Source: Deltaproteobacteria bacterium
GTDB lineage: Bacteria; Desulfobacterota; DSM-4660; Desulfatiglandales; Desulfatiglandaceae
Direction of reading: 5' to 3'
Assembly (NCBI GenBank): GCA_029932035.1
Contig: JAOZQV010000177.1
Coordinates: 1-7,752 of the forward strand
DNA: 7,752 nt
Within the stretch, counting starts at the first letter, position 1. Each line of letters opens with the position of its first letter. The translations under genes and the position numbers were made by a program. This document shows, piece by piece, positions 6,157 to 7,752 of the stretch. Below the pieces are notes generated by a model, which saw only the letters and a list, made by a program, of their open reading frames with translations, was not told the DNA's origin and did no database searches.

Positions 6157-7434
6157 ATGAAAAAAAGCATTCTTTTATTATCCTTTGTGCTCGCTGCCTT
6201 GATTACTCTAATAGTTCCGATTCAGGGCGCCTATGCCGTCAAGCCTATTATCTTGGGTGTGCCCACCTCCCTTGGATTTCTTGAGGGGAAAGAGGGTTTG
6301 GCCTGTGTCAACATGGCCGTGGATGAGATAAATGCGGCGGGCGGCGTTAAGGTGGGCGGTGTCATGCGACCGTTCGAGGTTGTGGCCATCGATGCCCGGG
6401 GCGCTGAGCCTGGGGTCCCGGTGAGCGATGTGATCAGGGCCCATAAGAAGCTGATCTTGGAGGATAAGGCCGATTTCATCGTTTTCGGATCATTCAGGTC
6501 CGAATGCGCCATCGCCTGTATGGACGTGGTGGGCCAGTATAAGATCCCGATGATATTAGGGACCGCCATGTCACCGGGGATGCAGAAAAAGGTGATGACC
6601 GACTATGACAAATATAAGTACACCTTCAGGGCCTGCCTGAATGCAATCTATCTTGTCAAGTATCTCGGCGGCACCATGGCGTATCTGAACAAGGAGTTCG
6701 GCTTCAACAAGGTATTCATAATGAACCAGGACGTGGCCTGGGCAAGAAAGACAGGCGATATCATGATCAAGGCGGTTTATGATAAGATGGGATGGGAGGT
6801 TGTTGGACGGCAGCAGTATCCCACGGGTTCATCGGATTTCTCGGCCGGCCTCATGAAGGCCAAGGCCAAAGGGGCCCAGGTGATTCTGCCGATTTTTGAT
6901 ATGCCCCAGAGCGGGATCTTAGTGAAGCAGTGGAAGAGCATGCATATCCCTGCCTTGATGGCGGGTTTTATCTCACCGCTTGCCGGTCCCGGGGCCTGGA
7001 AGACCTTTGATGGAAAGATAGCGGGCGCCATGAACTGCATCTTTGAAATCGGCAACATACCCGTCCCCAAAGTACCCAAATCTGTGGAATTCTACGAAAA
7101 ATACCAGAAAAAATACGGCAAACCCATCGAAGCGGGCCATTCACCGGCCCCCGCCTACGAAATGATCTATATGCTCAAGGACGCGAGTGACAGGGCCGGC
7201 TCCGTGCACGGCGCCCAGGTGGTGGCGGCGCTGGACAAGACAGATCGACTCGGGGCCCGGGGCCGTATCAAGTTCGGCAAGGACCACCAGGTGATTTACG
7301 GGAACAACCCGGAGGTGGAGGCCCTCGGTTGTATGATCCAGTGGCGCGAGCCGGGAAAACGCGTTATCGTTTACCCCCCGTCTGTGGCAGAGGGCAAGAT
7401 TCAACTGCCTGAAGGGCTCAAGAGCTTGAAATAG
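6157..7434 (+). CDS. ABC transporter substrate-binding protein, branched-chain amino acid type
   Basis: A 425-residue periplasmic binding protein of the Leu/Ile/Val-binding (LivJ/LivK, Peripla_BP_6) family. Residues 1-27 form a Sec signal peptide with cleavage after AYA27, and there is no lipobox cysteine, so it is soluble in the periplasm. The mature part begins with the family pattern (PIILGVPTSLGFLEGKEGLACVNMAVDEINAAGGV, 30-64), followed by the lobe strands DFIVFGSFRSECAIACMDVV and KVFIMNQDVAWARKTGDIMIKAV. The ATG has AGGAGGG four bases upstream (6146-6152). The LivH-type permease starts 197 bases later, so the two are parts of one importer. Members of this family also bind amides, urea, aromatic acids and other small carboxylates, so the ligand is open and no liv symbol is given. 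Confidence 0.9.
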   Translation: MKKSILLLSFVLAALITLIVPIQGAYAVKPIILGVPTSLGFLEGKEGLACVNMAVDEINAAGGVKVGGVMRPFEVVAIDARGAEPGVPVSDVIRAHKKLILEDKADFIVFGSFRSECAIACMDVVGQYKIPMILGTAMSPGMQKKVMTDYDKYKYTFRACLNAIYLVKYLGGTMAYLNKEFGFNKVFIMNQDVAWARKTGDIMIKAVYDKMGWEVVGRQQYPTGSSDFSAGLMKAKAKGAQVILPIFDMPQSGILVKQWKSMHIPALMAGFISPLAGPGAWKTFDGKIAGAMNCIFEIGNIPVPKVPKSVEFYEKYQKKYGKPIEAGHSPAPAYEMIYMLKDASDRAGSVHGAQVVAALDKTDRLGARGRIKFGKDHQVIYGNNPEVEALGCMIQWREPGKRVIVYPPSVAEGKIQLPEGLKSLK

Positions 7435-7454
7435 CTGATTTGGCCATTATTTTC

Positions 7455-7479
7455 CCGGATGCGCTTTTGCGGCATCCGG
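7455..7479. repeat. perfect 8-bp hairpin after the binding-protein gene
   Basis: CCGGATGC/GCATCCGG around a 9-base loop, 20 bases after the stop. No T-run follows on either strand, so it is not a standard terminator. In transporter operons such a hairpin after the binding-protein gene can protect the upstream message or reduce readthrough, which would keep binding protein above permease; this is inference. Confidence 0.65.
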
Positions 7480-7501
7480 AAATACCTGTCTCTTTCCGCC
7501 T

Positions 7502-7527
7502 GGTTCCCATGCTCCAGCGTGCGAACC
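7502..7527. repeat. REP-like palindrome
   Basis: GGTTCCCATGC and GCGTGCGAACC are complementary apart from one C-C mismatch and one G-T pair, around a 4-base loop. It resembles the widespread bacterial GTTCCCACGCT/AGCGTGGGAAC intergenic palindrome, slightly decayed. A smaller hairpin CGCAT/ATGCG follows at 7527-7541. Confidence 0.6.
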
Positions 7528-7591
7528 GCATAATCTATGCGTGTTGCTGCGAGACCTGTTTGGGTCCGGCCTGTCGGAGTGAGGCATTTGC

Positions 7592-7632
7592 AACTTTAGG
7601 CACTTCAAACTCCAAACTTTAGGCACTTGAAA
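7592..7632 (+). repeat. direct repeat reaching the livH start codon
   Basis: Two 18-base copies, 7592-7609 and 7615-7632, share AACTTTAGGCACTT, then C or G, then AAA (17 of 18 identical), with a 23-base period. The second copy ends on the A of the permease ATG, and its TTAGG (7619-7623), eight bases before the ATG, is the only visible Shine-Dalgarno-like sequence. The repeat therefore seems to supply the ribosome binding site. Confidence 0.7.
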
Positions 7633-7752
7633 TGCTCTTAGGTACACTCATCTACGGTTTTGTCAACAGTGCGATCTTAGCCCTTCTCGCCATGGGGTTC
7701 AACCTCACCTTCGGCATCAGCGGCGTGGCGAATTTTGCCTATGGGGCCGTCT
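7632..7752 (+). CDS. livH: branched-chain amino acid ABC transporter permease, LivH type (partial, 5' end)
   Basis: Only the first 40 codons are in the window; the gene continues past the right edge. The translation starts MLLGTLIYGFVNSAILALLAMGFNLTFGISGVANFAYGAV (given here only as the visible part), which has the first transmembrane helix and the LivH signature G-[FL]-N-L-x-F-G-x-x-x-x-x-N-F-A-x-G-A of inner-membrane Liv permeases. The ATG at 7632 is the only in-frame start: an in-frame TAG lies at 7620-7622. It pairs with the binding protein upstream; LivM-, LivG- and LivF-like genes would be expected next. Confidence 0.88.
   Translation, partial: MLLGTLIYGFVNSAILALLAMGFNLTFGISGVANFAYGAV

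Noticed and set aside
7440..7647. Short open frames on both strands in the spacer before livH
   Set aside because: They overlap hairpins and direct repeats and have no ribosome binding site or recognisable domain.

Overview
The window looks like chromosome from a Gram-negative anaerobe, most likely a Desulfobacterota (deltaproteobacterial) lineage. This is an inference from a signal-peptide porin ending in Phe, an LPS-core-type glycosyltransferase, a DUF1844 protein, a Liv-type ABC transporter, and gene spacers filled with short palindromic and degenerate repeats. I saw no phage, plasmid, IS transposase, CRISPR array, rRNA or tRNA.

Layout. Positions 1-167 hold three small hairpins, one an exact match to the ATTCCC-N8-GGGAAT pattern of neisserial dRS3 elements, followed by a 27-base repeat that recurs near 4986. 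Positions 168-2148 (minus) are a two-gene unit: serA (phosphoglycerate dehydrogenase, first step of serine synthesis), then a DUF1844 protein whose Shine-Dalgarno overlaps the serA stop codon. A 429-base spacer carries a good sigma70-type promoter for serA and two candidate promoters for the rightward gene. Positions 2578-3792 (plus) encode a porin-like beta-barrel protein, ended by a strong intrinsic terminator at 3846-3880. Convergent to it, 3885-4645 (minus) is a family 2 glycosyltransferase of the LPS-core WaaE/KdtX type, split by a -1 frameshift; a canonical X_XXY_YYZ slippery heptamer sits just before the point where the frame must change. After a repeat-bearing spacer, 5039-5889 (plus) is an MNT nucleotidyltransferase/HEPN ribonuclease pair (MntA/HepT-like, type VII toxin-antitoxin) with a 4-base ATGA overlap. 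A spacer with a large inverted repeat and a hexamer tandem array leads to 6157-7434, a periplasmic substrate-binding protein of the branched-chain amino acid type. A further repeat-rich spacer separates it from the start of its LivH-type permease, which runs off the right edge.

How the genes work together. SerA and DUF1844 are probably co-transcribed. The binding protein and permease are two parts of one importer whose remaining permease and ATPases should lie to the right. The porin could pass solutes into the periplasm, but nothing in the sequence ties it to that importer. The MNT/HEPN pair is a self-contained accessory module. I found no clear undescribed multi-gene system. The observations most worth checking are the possible programmed frameshift in the glycosyltransferase and the repeat families that shape several gene borders, including the start of livH.
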